64,000 nt of DNA from Tepidibacillus fermentans (GTDB lineage Bacteria > Bacillota > Bacilli > Tepidibacillales > Tepidibacillaceae). Positions 56,971-64,000 of the stretch are shown here, in pieces. Position numbers and translations under genes: made by a program. Within the stretch, counting starts at the first letter, position 1. Every line of letters starts with the position of its first letter. Location: positions 1 to 64,000 of the forward strand of contig NZ_SMAB01000005.1 in the NCBI RefSeq assembly GCF_004342885.1, read 5' to 3'. Below the pieces are notes generated by a model. That model saw only the letters and a program-made list of their open reading frames with translations. It did no database searches and was not told where the DNA came from.

Positions 56971-58774
56971 ATTGTCCTCCATCTAAAATTAAGATTTCAA
57001 AAATTTCCTTTACTTTTTTCCCAATATCATATAATTGTTCATAAAAAAATAAGTTTTTCTTTGCAATATTCAAAGATTCATTTTTATCAGAAAAAGTTTT
57101 CCAAGATTCTAATCTTAATAAAATAGGTTGTTTTATATAGAAAAGTATTAAATCTTTTTTTTCTATTCTAAATAGCTTATTATCCAAATTATCTAATTGT
57201 TTTATAATTTTACCTATGAAAATATTATTATTTTTATTTATTGATTCTAATAATTCTCTTGACAATTTCATAGCTTTGAAAGTTATCTCTATTAATTCAT
57301 TAAGGATTTCCAAATTTTCCTTAATCAATTTCTCTCTATCAATATTATTATTCGGAGAATTATTTAATTTATTAGCTAATTCTTGTTCGACATTTACTTC
57401 GCTAATACAAAACTTATTTATAAATTCATCAAAATCAATTATATTAGTACCTTTTATTTTTGCGCCTTTTTTAGTTGCATTATAGATATTAATGAGATTT
57501 TTTTCCTGTATATAATCTTCAAACCATTTTCTCATTGAATTATAGACATAGTTTGTGTAAATTTTGCCACCATCGTTTGAATCAACTTGTAAGAGATTTG
57601 TGTTATCGTTATCATAAGAAATTTTAGTTCTGTTTATATTCCCTAGAGCATGAGAATAACCATTTGAAAACCCTAAATCTTGACCTATAAAACAAATTGG
57701 CCCAGAGGTAACATTACATGCAATATCTAATGCAACATTTGCAACAGAAGGTCCTAATGCAATCTCTCCTGTTTCAAAACCTAACAATTTATTATACCAT
57801 TCATTAATTTCATTATTTAGACCTTGAAATATAACTTTTGGGCCACGATATTCATCCAATATTTTATGATTTATCATTGGAGCATAAAATAACGGGACAT
57901 CTGTATAATTAATTTTTTTAAAATGTTCGTAGTTAACCACTCCACCATCAATAGAAACAATAATGTGGGGTTTAATTTGATAATACTCTAATGTCGTAAC
58001 AGCTGAACCAGACGCAATAATTAACGCTTTATTTTTTAATAATCTTAATTTATCAATCTCCTCCATTAAAGAAGGTCCCGCAGAAACAATAATTGCTGGT
58101 AAAGATATAAAATTTTTAAATTTATTAAATGGTATAGCTTTTATGCTATGTTTGAGATTCTTAAGATAATTTAATTGCCATTCCTCAGAAAAAAGAAATG
58201 TAGTATTGAGATTTATTTGATGTGTTTTGATTGCCTCTTTAATTTTTTCCAAAATACTAAGAACTTTTTCTGGAAATAACTTATCATAATTTCTAGATAT
58301 ATATAATTTAAAATGATTAAATAATCGTTGTCGAACAAGTTGGTTTAAGTAATAACTAATTTCATTTTTATTTTCTCTATCTATATAAAGAAATACTTGC
58401 TTATGTTCAATTAACTCATGTATATCAACTAATTCCATACATTTTGTAAATATTTTATTTGAAGGTTCAATAATAAATATATAATCTGAATCCTTTATAC
58501 GTTTTAAAAGCGACTTAGCTATATATCCTAAACCTAATCCTATTATTATATATAAGTTTCCTTCTTCATATAAATTTTCAACAATATTGTCAGCTTCTAC
58601 TTTAGGATCGTAAAGACTATGCAAATAATAGAATTTATTATCAATTTTATACTTTAACGTTATTGAATCTTCTTTTCTAGTTGGTTCAACTACAATATCA
58701 TGATAATCCTCAAAGTAAGGATCATAATGATATTTTTTTTTGAAAACTTCTATGTTTTTTTTAAAGATATTCAT
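56951..58774 (-). CDS. Maf-type motility-associated glycosyltransferase (DUF115), 2
   Basis: 607 residues. The DUF115 core (about 205-400) has LPAIIVSAGPSLMEEIDKLR, then IASGSAVTTLEYYQIKP, VSIDGGVVNYEHF and CFIGQDLGFSNGYSH. N-terminal part: LYIIIGLGLGYIAKSLLKRI (near 74). C-terminal 200 residues are helical, rich in N, K and I. Codon use is strikingly AT-rich relative to the neighbours, suggesting later arrival. It is the first gene after the hag terminator, with site AAGGGG. Confidence 0.83.
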   Translation of the reverse strand: MNIFKKNIEVFKKKYHYDPYFEDYHDIVVEPTRKEDSITLKYKIDNKFYYLHSLYDPKVEADNIVENLYEEGNLYIIIGLGLGYIAKSLLKRIKDSDYIFIIEPSNKIFTKCMELVDIHELIEHKQVFLYIDRENKNEISYYLNQLVRQRLFNHFKLYISRNYDKLFPEKVLSILEKIKEAIKTHQINLNTTFLFSEEWQLNYLKNLKHSIKAIPFNKFKNFISLPAIIVSAGPSLMEEIDKLRLLKNKALIIASGSAVTTLEYYQIKPHIIVSIDGGVVNYEHFKKINYTDVPLFYAPMINHKILDEYRGPKVIFQGLNNEINEWYNKLLGFETGEIALGPSVANVALDIACNVTSGPICFIGQDLGFSNGYSHALGNINRTKISYDNDNTNLLQVDSNDGGKIYTNYVYNSMRKWFEDYIQEKNLINIYNATKKGAKIKGTNIIDFDEFINKFCISEVNVEQELANKLNNSPNNNIDREKLIKENLEILNELIEITFKAMKLSRELLESINKNNNIFIGKIIKQLDNLDNKLFRIEKKDLILFYIKQPILLRLESWKTFSDKNESLNIAKKNLFFYEQLYDIGKKVKEIFEILILDGGQYEKTTN

Positions 58775-58798
58775 ACTATTTTCCCCTTGTTGCCTTAT

Positions 58799-58840
58799 TA
58801 AAAAAGAGTCAAAGGATATTTATCCTTAGACCCTTTTTTG
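58799..58840 (-). terminator. Terminator of hag
   Basis: GGGTCTAAGGATA and TATCCTTTGACTC arms around a very short loop, with T runs on both sides. Position 21 bases past the flagellin stop fits the strong single-gene hag transcript; readthrough could supply the glycosylation genes. Confidence 0.88.
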
Positions 58841-58860
58841 TTTTGAAAAATTATTGTTAT

Positions 58861-59676
58861 TTATCGTAGTAATTGAAGTACTCCCTGAGGTTGCTGGTTA
58901 GCTTGTGCTAACATAGCCTGTGCAGCCTGTTGTAAGATATTATTCTTCGTAAATTCCATCATTTCTTTCGCCATATCAACATCACGAATGCGGGATTCTG
59001 CAGCTTGTAAGTTTTCTGCACCTGTATCTAGATTATTAATTGTATGCTCTAGACGATTTTGTACAGCACCTAATTTAGCACGTTCAGAAGATACAGTTTC
59101 AATAGCAGCATTAATTTTGCTAATTGCATTATTTGCGTTTGTAAAAGTATCAACTTTTAGATTTGTTGTAGTTAAACTTAGTGCAGTTGCTGCCATTTTA
59201 TTAATTGTTAATTTAATATTTTGTCCACTATTTGCACCAACTTGGAAATTATATGTTGCTGCTGTTTGAAGCAATTTTTGAGTGTTAAACTCAGTCTCAT
59301 TTGAGATCCTTGTAATTTCTTGTTGTAATTGTGTAAGCTCATTACTAATTGCTGTACGATCAGCAGTTACGTTTGTATCGTTGGATGCTTGAACAGCAAG
59401 TTCTCTCATTCTTTGAAGAATAGCATGTGTTTCATTTAAGGCACCCTCTGCTGTTTGAATAAGGGAAATTCCATCTTGAGCATTTCGGCTTGCTTGTTGA
59501 AGACCGCGAATTTGCCCACGCATTTTTTCAGAAATTGCAAGACCTGCTGCATCATCTCCAGCTTTATTAATACGAAGACCGGAAGATAATTTCTCCATGG
59601 ACTTTGAAGCAGCATTTGTACCATTGGTTAACTGACGATAAGTGTTAAGAGCCGAAATATTGTGATTAATTCTCAT
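58861..59676 (-). CDS. hag: Flagellin
   Basis: 271 residues from ATG 59676 (MRINHNISALNTYRQLTNG; site AAGGAGG). N-terminal (1-140) and C-terminal (about 190-271) coiled-coil domains are well conserved: SMEKLSSGLRINKAGDDAAG, then ISEKMRGQIRGL, and MAKEMMEFTKNNILQQAAQA. The central variable part is short, about 50 residues (SGQNIKLTINK to TTTNLKVDTFTN), with many Ser/Thr as candidate glycosylation sites for the pseudaminic acid made next door. C-terminus is LLR as usual. Leader carries CsrA control. Confidence 0.96.
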   Translation of the reverse strand: MRINHNISALNTYRQLTNGTNAASKSMEKLSSGLRINKAGDDAAGLAISEKMRGQIRGLQQASRNAQDGISLIQTAEGALNETHAILQRMRELAVQASNDTNVTADRTAISNELTQLQQEITRISNETEFNTQKLLQTAATYNFQVGANSGQNIKLTINKMAATALSLTTTNLKVDTFTNANNAISKINAAIETVSSERAKLGAVQNRLEHTINNLDTGAENLQAAESRIRDVDMAKEMMEFTKNNILQQAAQAMLAQANQQPQGVLQLLR

Positions 59677-59685
59677 TTTTATTTT

Positions 59686-59776
59686 CCTCCTTGAATTTTT
59701 GTATTCCCACATCCATGTGACTGGATGGGAATTCATGCGGCCGCTCACGAATTCCCAATCTATTTTATATATCGAT
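59686..59776 (-). promoter_or_regulatory. hag leader: CsrA hairpin, GC-rich hairpin, likely sigma-D -10
   Basis: Three elements on the minus strand. CACATGGATGTG (59708-59719) forms a stem CACA/TGTG with GGA in the loop, close to the CsrA consensus RUACARGGAUGU. The Shine-Dalgarno CAAGGAGG (59686-59693) supplies the second GGA site, so bound CsrA can block translation. Upstream lies a GGGAATTC...GAATTCCC hairpin (59727-59756) with GCGGCCGC inside. CGATAT (59769-59774) is a sigma-D-type -10; a good TAAA is not at normal spacing. With csrA and fliW adjacent, the feedback module is complete. Confidence 0.75.
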
Positions 59777-59861
59777 CAAAGGAAGAAATACTTTTTTATT
59801 TAAATTTTGCGATTAAAAGTAAATAGAGTGAATCTTCCCATTCCATCTCCCTTTTTCTCAT

Positions 59862-60104
59862 TCATTCATCTATTTTTCTCGTATTTTGGAAGACTTCTTT
59901 TAATGTATGAATAGAAATGGTTGGTTTTGCTGCCTTCTTATTCTCTTCTTGAATTGTTAAATAGATTTCTTTACGATGAATCTCAATATGTTTGGGTGCA
60001 TTAATGCCCAGTTTGATCTGATCACCGTCTATGTCAACAACCGTGATCTCTATATCATGACCTAGCATAATCGATTCGCCTTTTTTCCGGGTTAAAACCA
60101 ACAT
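59862..60104 (-). CDS. csrA: Carbon storage regulator CsrA
   Basis: 80-residue RNA-binding dimer. [20 protein letters not shown] and [20 protein letters not shown] are the strands that bind GGA motifs. Longer C-terminus (about residues 55-80) is characteristic of the FliW-responsive forms, which FliW contacts. Represses hag translation. Directly follows fliW. Confidence 0.95.
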   Translation of the reverse strand: MLVLTRKKGESIMLGHDIEITVVDIDGDQIKLGINAPKHIEIHRKEIYLTIQEENKKAAKPTISIHTLKEVFQNTRKIDE

Positions 60105-60554
60105 CTATTTAACCCCCTCTATTAATTTTTGCGAAAATAAAGGGGTTTTGATTTCATAAAGCGTATCATGTAAAATAACTTGTTTCCCTTTTCTATTTTT
60201 CACGTTGATAATCACAGGTGCTTTTAAATTGATGGTTGTTTTTTTAAAGTCTTCTGGAATCGAAAGAATTCCCCATACTGTGATATCCTCAACATGATTT
60301 ATTTCTAATTCTTCTTTACTCTGTTCATCTAAGTCAAACTCATAATTTGGATAAAAGATAAAAGGATTGACAATCACAAAAGCCAAATCTGATGTTTGAA
60401 TCGATTGCAAGAAGGCATAGGGCTGATCAACATCAGGTTGAATGAGTAGAAACAGTTGCTCCTTCTCAAATCCAGGGATTCCGTTTTCAAAATGGATGAT
60501 ATCTTCTTCGTTATACTTCACCCGACCAAAACGGGTCGTTTCGATTTTTGCCAT
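60105..60554 (-). CDS. fliW: Flagellar assembly factor FliW
   Basis: 149 residues with the full FliW domain: IIHFENGIPGFEKEQLFLLI (near 19) and VWGILSIPEDFKKTTINLKA (near 93), then RKGKQVIL near 122. It binds either flagellin or CsrA: excess cytosolic flagellin takes FliW away, freeing CsrA to shut down hag. It is the partner gene of csrA; stop and csrA start are adjacent. Confidence 0.95.
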   Translation of the reverse strand: MAKIETTRFGRVKYNEEDIIHFENGIPGFEKEQLFLLIQPDVDQPYAFLQSIQTSDLAFVIVNPFIFYPNYEFDLDEQSKEELEINHVEDITVWGILSIPEDFKKTTINLKAPVIINVKNRKGKQVILHDTLYEIKTPLFSQKLIEGVK

Positions 60555-60618
60555 TCTAATTTCCCCTTCTATTAGATTTTTTCAATTATCTTCACATCCT
60601 GAAACTTTTCCCAATGTT

Positions 60619-60721
60619 GGTTTGTATATTCATAAGCAGCGACTTTTGGGAGTGTATTTCTTACCTTATTTTTCATTAAATAGAAATACACGGACAACGG
60701 AGCGCGTTGAATATACAAACC
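60619..60721. repeat. Palindromic intergenic repeat, copy D
   Basis: Perfect 13-base outer arms GGTTTGTATATTC (60619-60631) and GAATATACAAACC (60709-60721). An inner pair GTGTATTTC (60652-60660) and GAAATACAC (60683-60691) nests inside. Core blocks: AAGCAGCGACTTTTGGGAG (shared with copy C) and CAACGGAGCGCGTTG (60695-60709; shared with A and B). It is the most complete copy and joins both core types in one unit. Confidence 0.82.
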
Positions 60722-60741
60722 AGTGCATCAACAAATACATC

Positions 60742-60771
60742 AAAAAATGCTATAGAATCTACTATAGCATT
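60742..60771 (-). terminator. Terminator of flgK-flgL-yviE
   Basis: Perfect nine-base arms ATGCTATAG and CTATAGCAT around six bases with T run on minus strand, 16 bases after the yviE stop. Confidence 0.85.
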
Positions 60772-60786
60772 TCTCGTTTCTATCGA

Positions 60787-61356
60787 TTAAATCCTTTGTT
60801 CAATTTTTGGTAGAAAGATTTGTAGTGAATTTCTTTGTTTTAGATAGATGTCCACGTTTCCGGGAATATAATGCATCTCTGGTTTATTGGGTTGAACCTC
60901 CAATTCCACTCCGCCTTTGATCCATTGGATATTCAATGTGGGTGGTTTCACATCAATATCCACATTGTCATAAGAAGGAGTATCAAAATAATCCAATTCA
61001 GGTAAAGAAACGGATAGATCTGTCGCCATTTCTGCAAAAGGGTCTTCTTGTAGATGGATCGCTGCAAATCGATCCCCCTTTTCGGCCATTTGTGCTAGAT
61101 TGTTTACAAACACTTGTTGCAAACGTTCATAAATTCGATCAGGAAAGTCAGGAAATGGGACGTAGCCTAATGCTCCCCATGCCTTTCGTTGATCAATCTC
61201 TACTTGAGGGTAAGAATGCTCAATCTCAAGCTTTGCTGGTTCTTGATGCATCTCGATTGTTGCTTGCGGTTGTCTGATTTCTAACTTGGCTGGAGTGCTA
61301 TCCATACCGATTTTTGCATAAGTTTGACGAATCTGGATTTGAGGAATAGAAGGCAT
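60787..61356 (-). CDS. yviE: YviE-like DUF6470 protein
   Basis: 189 residues. Beta-rich with alternating repeats at the N-terminus: IQIRQTYAKIG, LEIRQPQATIEM and LEIEHSYPQVEID, three copies of roughly 18 residues. No signal peptide or membrane span. B. subtilis yviE lies between flgL and fliW, as here; function there is also unknown. Possible scaffold or export substrate. Confidence 0.82.
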   Translation of the reverse strand: MPSIPQIQIRQTYAKIGMDSTPAKLEIRQPQATIEMHQEPAKLEIEHSYPQVEIDQRKAWGALGYVPFPDFPDRIYERLQQVFVNNLAQMAEKGDRFAAIHLQEDPFAEMATDLSVSLPELDYFDTPSYDNVDIDVKPPTLNIQWIKGGVELEVQPNKPEMHYIPGNVDIYLKQRNSLQIFLPKIEQRI

Positions 61357-61374
61357 ATGTCATTCCCCTTTATC

Positions 61375-62277
61375 TTACCTTAAAAAATCAACTAATGTTG
61401 GGCGAATAATTCTTGCACCTGTTGATAGGGAAGCTTGGTAGATGTTCTCTTCCATCTTCAAGTTAATCATCACTTCAGCTAAGTCAGCATCCTCTGCTTT
61501 TGACAAAAGAGTTTGAATATTGATATTCTCATTATCTAAACGATTTTTCATCAACTCTACTCGATTAGACCTTGCTCCTACTTCAGCCCATTTGGACATG
61601 GCATTATCTAACACGTTATCAAGTTTTCCAAGAACTGTATTGACATCCGATTGATTATGATTCATTAACGCACTTCTCAATTCTTCTAATACTTGAAAAG
61701 CATTAGGATTCGTAGCATCATTTGCCCCAAATAACTCTTTCCCAGATATATTCACTGGAATGGTAATTCCAGTCCCAATCTCAAATAAAATTTTCCCTGT
61801 ATCGGGATCCGCTGTCCCTAATAGCTTGGCCGTAGCCATATCATAAGGCGGTTGATCCGTTTTTTGTCCATTAAACACGTATTTGCCGTTAAATTGGCTA
61901 TTCCCTATATTCACCAGTTGTTCATATAATTGCTCTACTTCCATTGCTAATGCTTCCATTGATTCATCAGAGTTCGTGCCATTTGCCCCTTGCACCGCAA
62001 GTTCTCTTGCTCTTTGCAGAACATCATTCGTCTCACTAATCAATTTATCGGTATATTCTAACCAAGAAGTAGCAGAATCCACATTCCTCTGATATTGCTC
62101 ATTCGAAACAAGCTCACTACGATAGCGTAAAGCAAAACTCAAGCCTACAGGATCATCGGAAGGTTTATTAATCCGTTTTCCCGTTGCCATTTGGTTTTGC
62201 AACACTTCTAATCGAGAAAGATTCGTATTTAGATTACGTAACAATTGATTATTTAACATCCCTTGTGTGACTCGCAT
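61375..62277 (-). CDS. flgL: Flagellar hook-filament junction protein FlgL
   Basis: 300 residues. Flagellin-like N- and C-terminal helices: MRVTQGMLNNQLLRNLNTNL, QMATGKRINKPSDDPVGLSF (near 30), and IYQASLSTGARIIRPTLVDF at the end. Second hook-associated protein; links hook to filament with FlgK. It follows flgK by 23 bases. Confidence 0.95.
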   Translation of the reverse strand: MRVTQGMLNNQLLRNLNTNLSRLEVLQNQMATGKRINKPSDDPVGLSFALRYRSELVSNEQYQRNVDSATSWLEYTDKLISETNDVLQRARELAVQGANGTNSDESMEALAMEVEQLYEQLVNIGNSQFNGKYVFNGQKTDQPPYDMATAKLLGTADPDTGKILFEIGTGITIPVNISGKELFGANDATNPNAFQVLEELRSALMNHNQSDVNTVLGKLDNVLDNAMSKWAEVGARSNRVELMKNRLDNENINIQTLLSKAEDADLAEVMINLKMEENIYQASLSTGARIIRPTLVDFLR

Positions 62278-62300
62278 TTTGTTCCACCTACTTTCTGCTA

Positions 62301-63950
62301 CTATCTACCAACAATCCCCATGCCATTAATCACCTTATCTAACATTTCATCAATTGCTGTTATCATCCGGGCTGAAGCATTATAGGCATGTTGGTATTTA
62401 ATTAAATCAGCCATCTCTTCATCTAAAGAGACTCCACTTACAGCTTGTCTACGATGGTCAACTTGTTCAACCAATACTTTTTGGCTTTTATATTGGCGAA
62501 CAGCTTCCTGGGATCTAACACCCAAATTACCAACCATTGAGCGGAAGTATTCATCAGAGCTCCCGATTCCCTCAATCTTGGTATAGCGCATATCCGCAAT
62601 CCATAAAGCGATTTGGTTATTCCCTTTTAATACGACTCCATTCTCTAAACGATTCGACGTCGCGATTTTGGTCACATCATTAAGGATCGCCGTGTTGACT
62701 TGAATATTGCTTGCAGACATTGGCTTCGTATTATCCTTTTTTGTAAAGAATTCTATTCCCGGATTGCTATTCAAGTCATAACCCATTTGATGAAGACCAT
62801 TGATACCAGGGACTTTAACCGCAACATCCTTTGTAACGGTCTGTGTAGAAGAATCATAATTTGTTGCATCTAAGCCGAGAAGATTAGCCATGTTTGGGGG
62901 TAACTGGGTACCACTTACTAATGTCAGATCAATGTTTCCCGAAACTAACCCATTCACTAAATCATCCAACTGACTTTGGATCTTTTCTACTTCTTCGATC
63001 GATTGCAAATATCCATGTACTTCTCCGCTACTAAAAACATCTTTCAATGTTTGCGTATTTGGTGTAAGATCAGTAATCGTCTTTGTCTCTGGATCATACA
63101 AAAATCCTTTCAATGCAGATGGATTTGAAGAATCCATGTATACCTGGTTTGCATGATTCGCTTTTACCAATTGTGTTCCATTTGACAATGTAATCGTATA
63201 CCCGCTATTATCCTTTTCATCCTTCACGGTGATATCGATTAATTTAGACAATTGATCGGTTAAGAGATCACGCTGATCACGTAAATCATTAGCATGATCA
63301 CCTTGGGCCTCTACTTGATAAATTTGCTCATTTAATTTGGCAATCTGCGTGAGAAGGGTATTCACATCACCAATATTCTCGATCTGTAGTTTTCCATTTA
63401 CATCGATTGACCCTGAACCTAATTTTACTTTCAAACTTTCTACGAGATCAGATTTTAAATCTTCTAGCTTCTGAGCCACATCGTTAAGCGCATCGGTCAT
63501 TGCAGCAGCTCTTTCAATAACAACCGATCGAGCAGTGAGGTTATCCGGTTGTCCAGCTAAATCTTGCCATGCATTCCAAAAATGATCGATGACGGTACGA
63601 ATTCCATAATCGGAAGGTTCATTAATAATTGCTTCTAATTTTTCAAAGGTGCTTTGACGGACTTCCCAATCACCAAAGTTTTGATTTTGATTGCGAAATT
63701 GTCCATCCAGGTAAGAGTCTCGTAATCGACGAATGTTGGAATAATCGACACCTGTTCCTAATTGTCCAGGCGAGGTACTTCTTGTCCAAGCAAGAGCCTC
63801 CATTGGCTTTGAAGCGACGAAATCGACTGCCTGTCTGGTATATCCTTTCGTATTCGCATTTGCAATATTATGTCCAGTCGTCTGAATGGCTGTTTGTGCA
63901 GCAAATAACCCACGTTTTGCTGTTTCTAAATTATGAAATGTGGAACGCAT
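62301..63950 (-). CDS. flgK: Flagellar hook-associated protein FlgK
   Basis: 549 residues from ATG 63950 (MRSTFHNLETAKRGLFAAQT; site AAGGAGTGG). N-terminal rod motif TTGHNIANANTKGYTRQ (near 27) and C-terminal SGVSLDEEMADLIKYQHAYN, then ASARMITAIDEMLD, are diagnostic. First hook-associated protein between hook and filament. A longer form from 63959 adds three unconserved codons. Confidence 0.95.
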   Translation of the reverse strand: MRSTFHNLETAKRGLFAAQTAIQTTGHNIANANTKGYTRQAVDFVASKPMEALAWTRSTSPGQLGTGVDYSNIRRLRDSYLDGQFRNQNQNFGDWEVRQSTFEKLEAIINEPSDYGIRTVIDHFWNAWQDLAGQPDNLTARSVVIERAAAMTDALNDVAQKLEDLKSDLVESLKVKLGSGSIDVNGKLQIENIGDVNTLLTQIAKLNEQIYQVEAQGDHANDLRDQRDLLTDQLSKLIDITVKDEKDNSGYTITLSNGTQLVKANHANQVYMDSSNPSALKGFLYDPETKTITDLTPNTQTLKDVFSSGEVHGYLQSIEEVEKIQSQLDDLVNGLVSGNIDLTLVSGTQLPPNMANLLGLDATNYDSSTQTVTKDVAVKVPGINGLHQMGYDLNSNPGIEFFTKKDNTKPMSASNIQVNTAILNDVTKIATSNRLENGVVLKGNNQIALWIADMRYTKIEGIGSSDEYFRSMVGNLGVRSQEAVRQYKSQKVLVEQVDHRRQAVSGVSLDEEMADLIKYQHAYNASARMITAIDEMLDKVINGMGIVGR

Positions 63951-63968
63951 TTCTTCCACTCCTTCCCT

Positions 63969-64000
63969 TTATAAACTTTGTGTCCAATCGATTGGGTCCA
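63969..64000 (-). CDS. flgN: End of the gene upstream of flgK (probable FlgN)
   Basis: Only the last nine codons are in the window: DPIDWTQSL then TAA at 63969-63971, 18 bases before the flgK start. In Bacillus this position is flgN (yvyG), export chaperone of FlgK and FlgL, and a similar WTQSL-type end is plausible. The frame is chosen by the tight spacing; the tail is too short to confirm. Confidence 0.4.
   Translation of the reverse strand, partial: DPIDWTQSL

Noticed and set aside
59727-59756. Vector or adapter contamination at the hag leader because of EcoRI and NotI sites
   Set aside because: The bases on both sides form a continuous, functional-looking leader with promoter and ribosome site, and no other vector sequence is present. 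It is reported as a finding with the artefact risk stated.

Overview
The window reads as chromosomal DNA of a motile, low-GC, Gram-positive Bacillales bacterium. The genus cannot be fixed from the sequence alone. The backbone is the Bacillus block uvrBA - minJ - ctpB - ftsEX - YitT family - prfB - secA - hpf - fliT/S/D - flaG - hag - csrA - fliW - yviE - flgL - flgK. Shine-Dalgarno sites are of the AGGAGG type and promoters are standard sigma-A. Every gene except one (the NicO-type permease at about 32.1-32.8 kb) is on the minus strand, so operons read from right to left. No rRNA or tRNA gene and no CRISPR array was recognised.

Layout from left to right. (1) 0.2-5.5 kb: an amino-sugar operon, nagA - [nagB remnant] - nagR - murQ - PTS EIICB - conserved barrel-like protein, behind a NagR-type operator. 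nagB survives only as its first ~16 codons joined to its last ~30, so the operon delivers glucosamine-6-P but encodes no local deaminase. (2) 5.6-7.8 kb: a Gfo/Idh/MocA oxidoreductase, an SGNH-like gene broken by one in-frame amber codon, and a PspC protein. (3) 7.9-19 kb: uvrBA with a LexA-like box, then the cell-envelope and division block minJ, ctpB, an EnvC-like M23 protein and ftsEX. (4) 19.3-21 kb: a soluble chemoreceptor with a globin-like sensor domain lacking the heme histidine and a C-terminal zinc-binding CZB domain. (5) 21.2-31.9 kb: an eight-gene arginine operon argC-J-B-D-carA-carB-argF-argG behind one promoter overlapped by an ARG-box-like palindrome. argH is absent and CarB lacks its allosteric domain. 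(6) 32-41.2 kb: NicO-type permease, split transketolase, YitT protein, prfB with its programmed frameshift, the 3' end of a dead group II intron, metY under a SAM-I riboswitch, and secA. (7) 41.4-46.1 kb: a small membrane protein, hpf, and an amino-acid ABC transporter with two tandem binding proteins. Upstream of it lies a dense cluster of DnaA boxes. (8) 46.2-64 kb: late flagellar genes, with a flagellin-glycosylation island (pseB, C, F-like, G, H, I and two Maf-type transferases around a small helical protein) between hag and flaG, and the FliW-CsrA-flagellin feedback module with a CsrA hairpin in the hag leader.

A family of palindromic intergenic repeats runs through the whole window. Their arms resemble GGYTTGTATRTTC, and two cores recur, one around CAACGGAGCGCGTTG and one around AGTCGCNGCTTAT. 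Six copies were found, at about 13.1, 19.2, 32.8, 41.75, 46.07 and 60.65 kb, all between genes and mostly beside terminators. The strongest leads for follow-up are this repeat family, the DnaA-box cluster, the hag leader, the nagB deletion and the Maf-associated helical protein.
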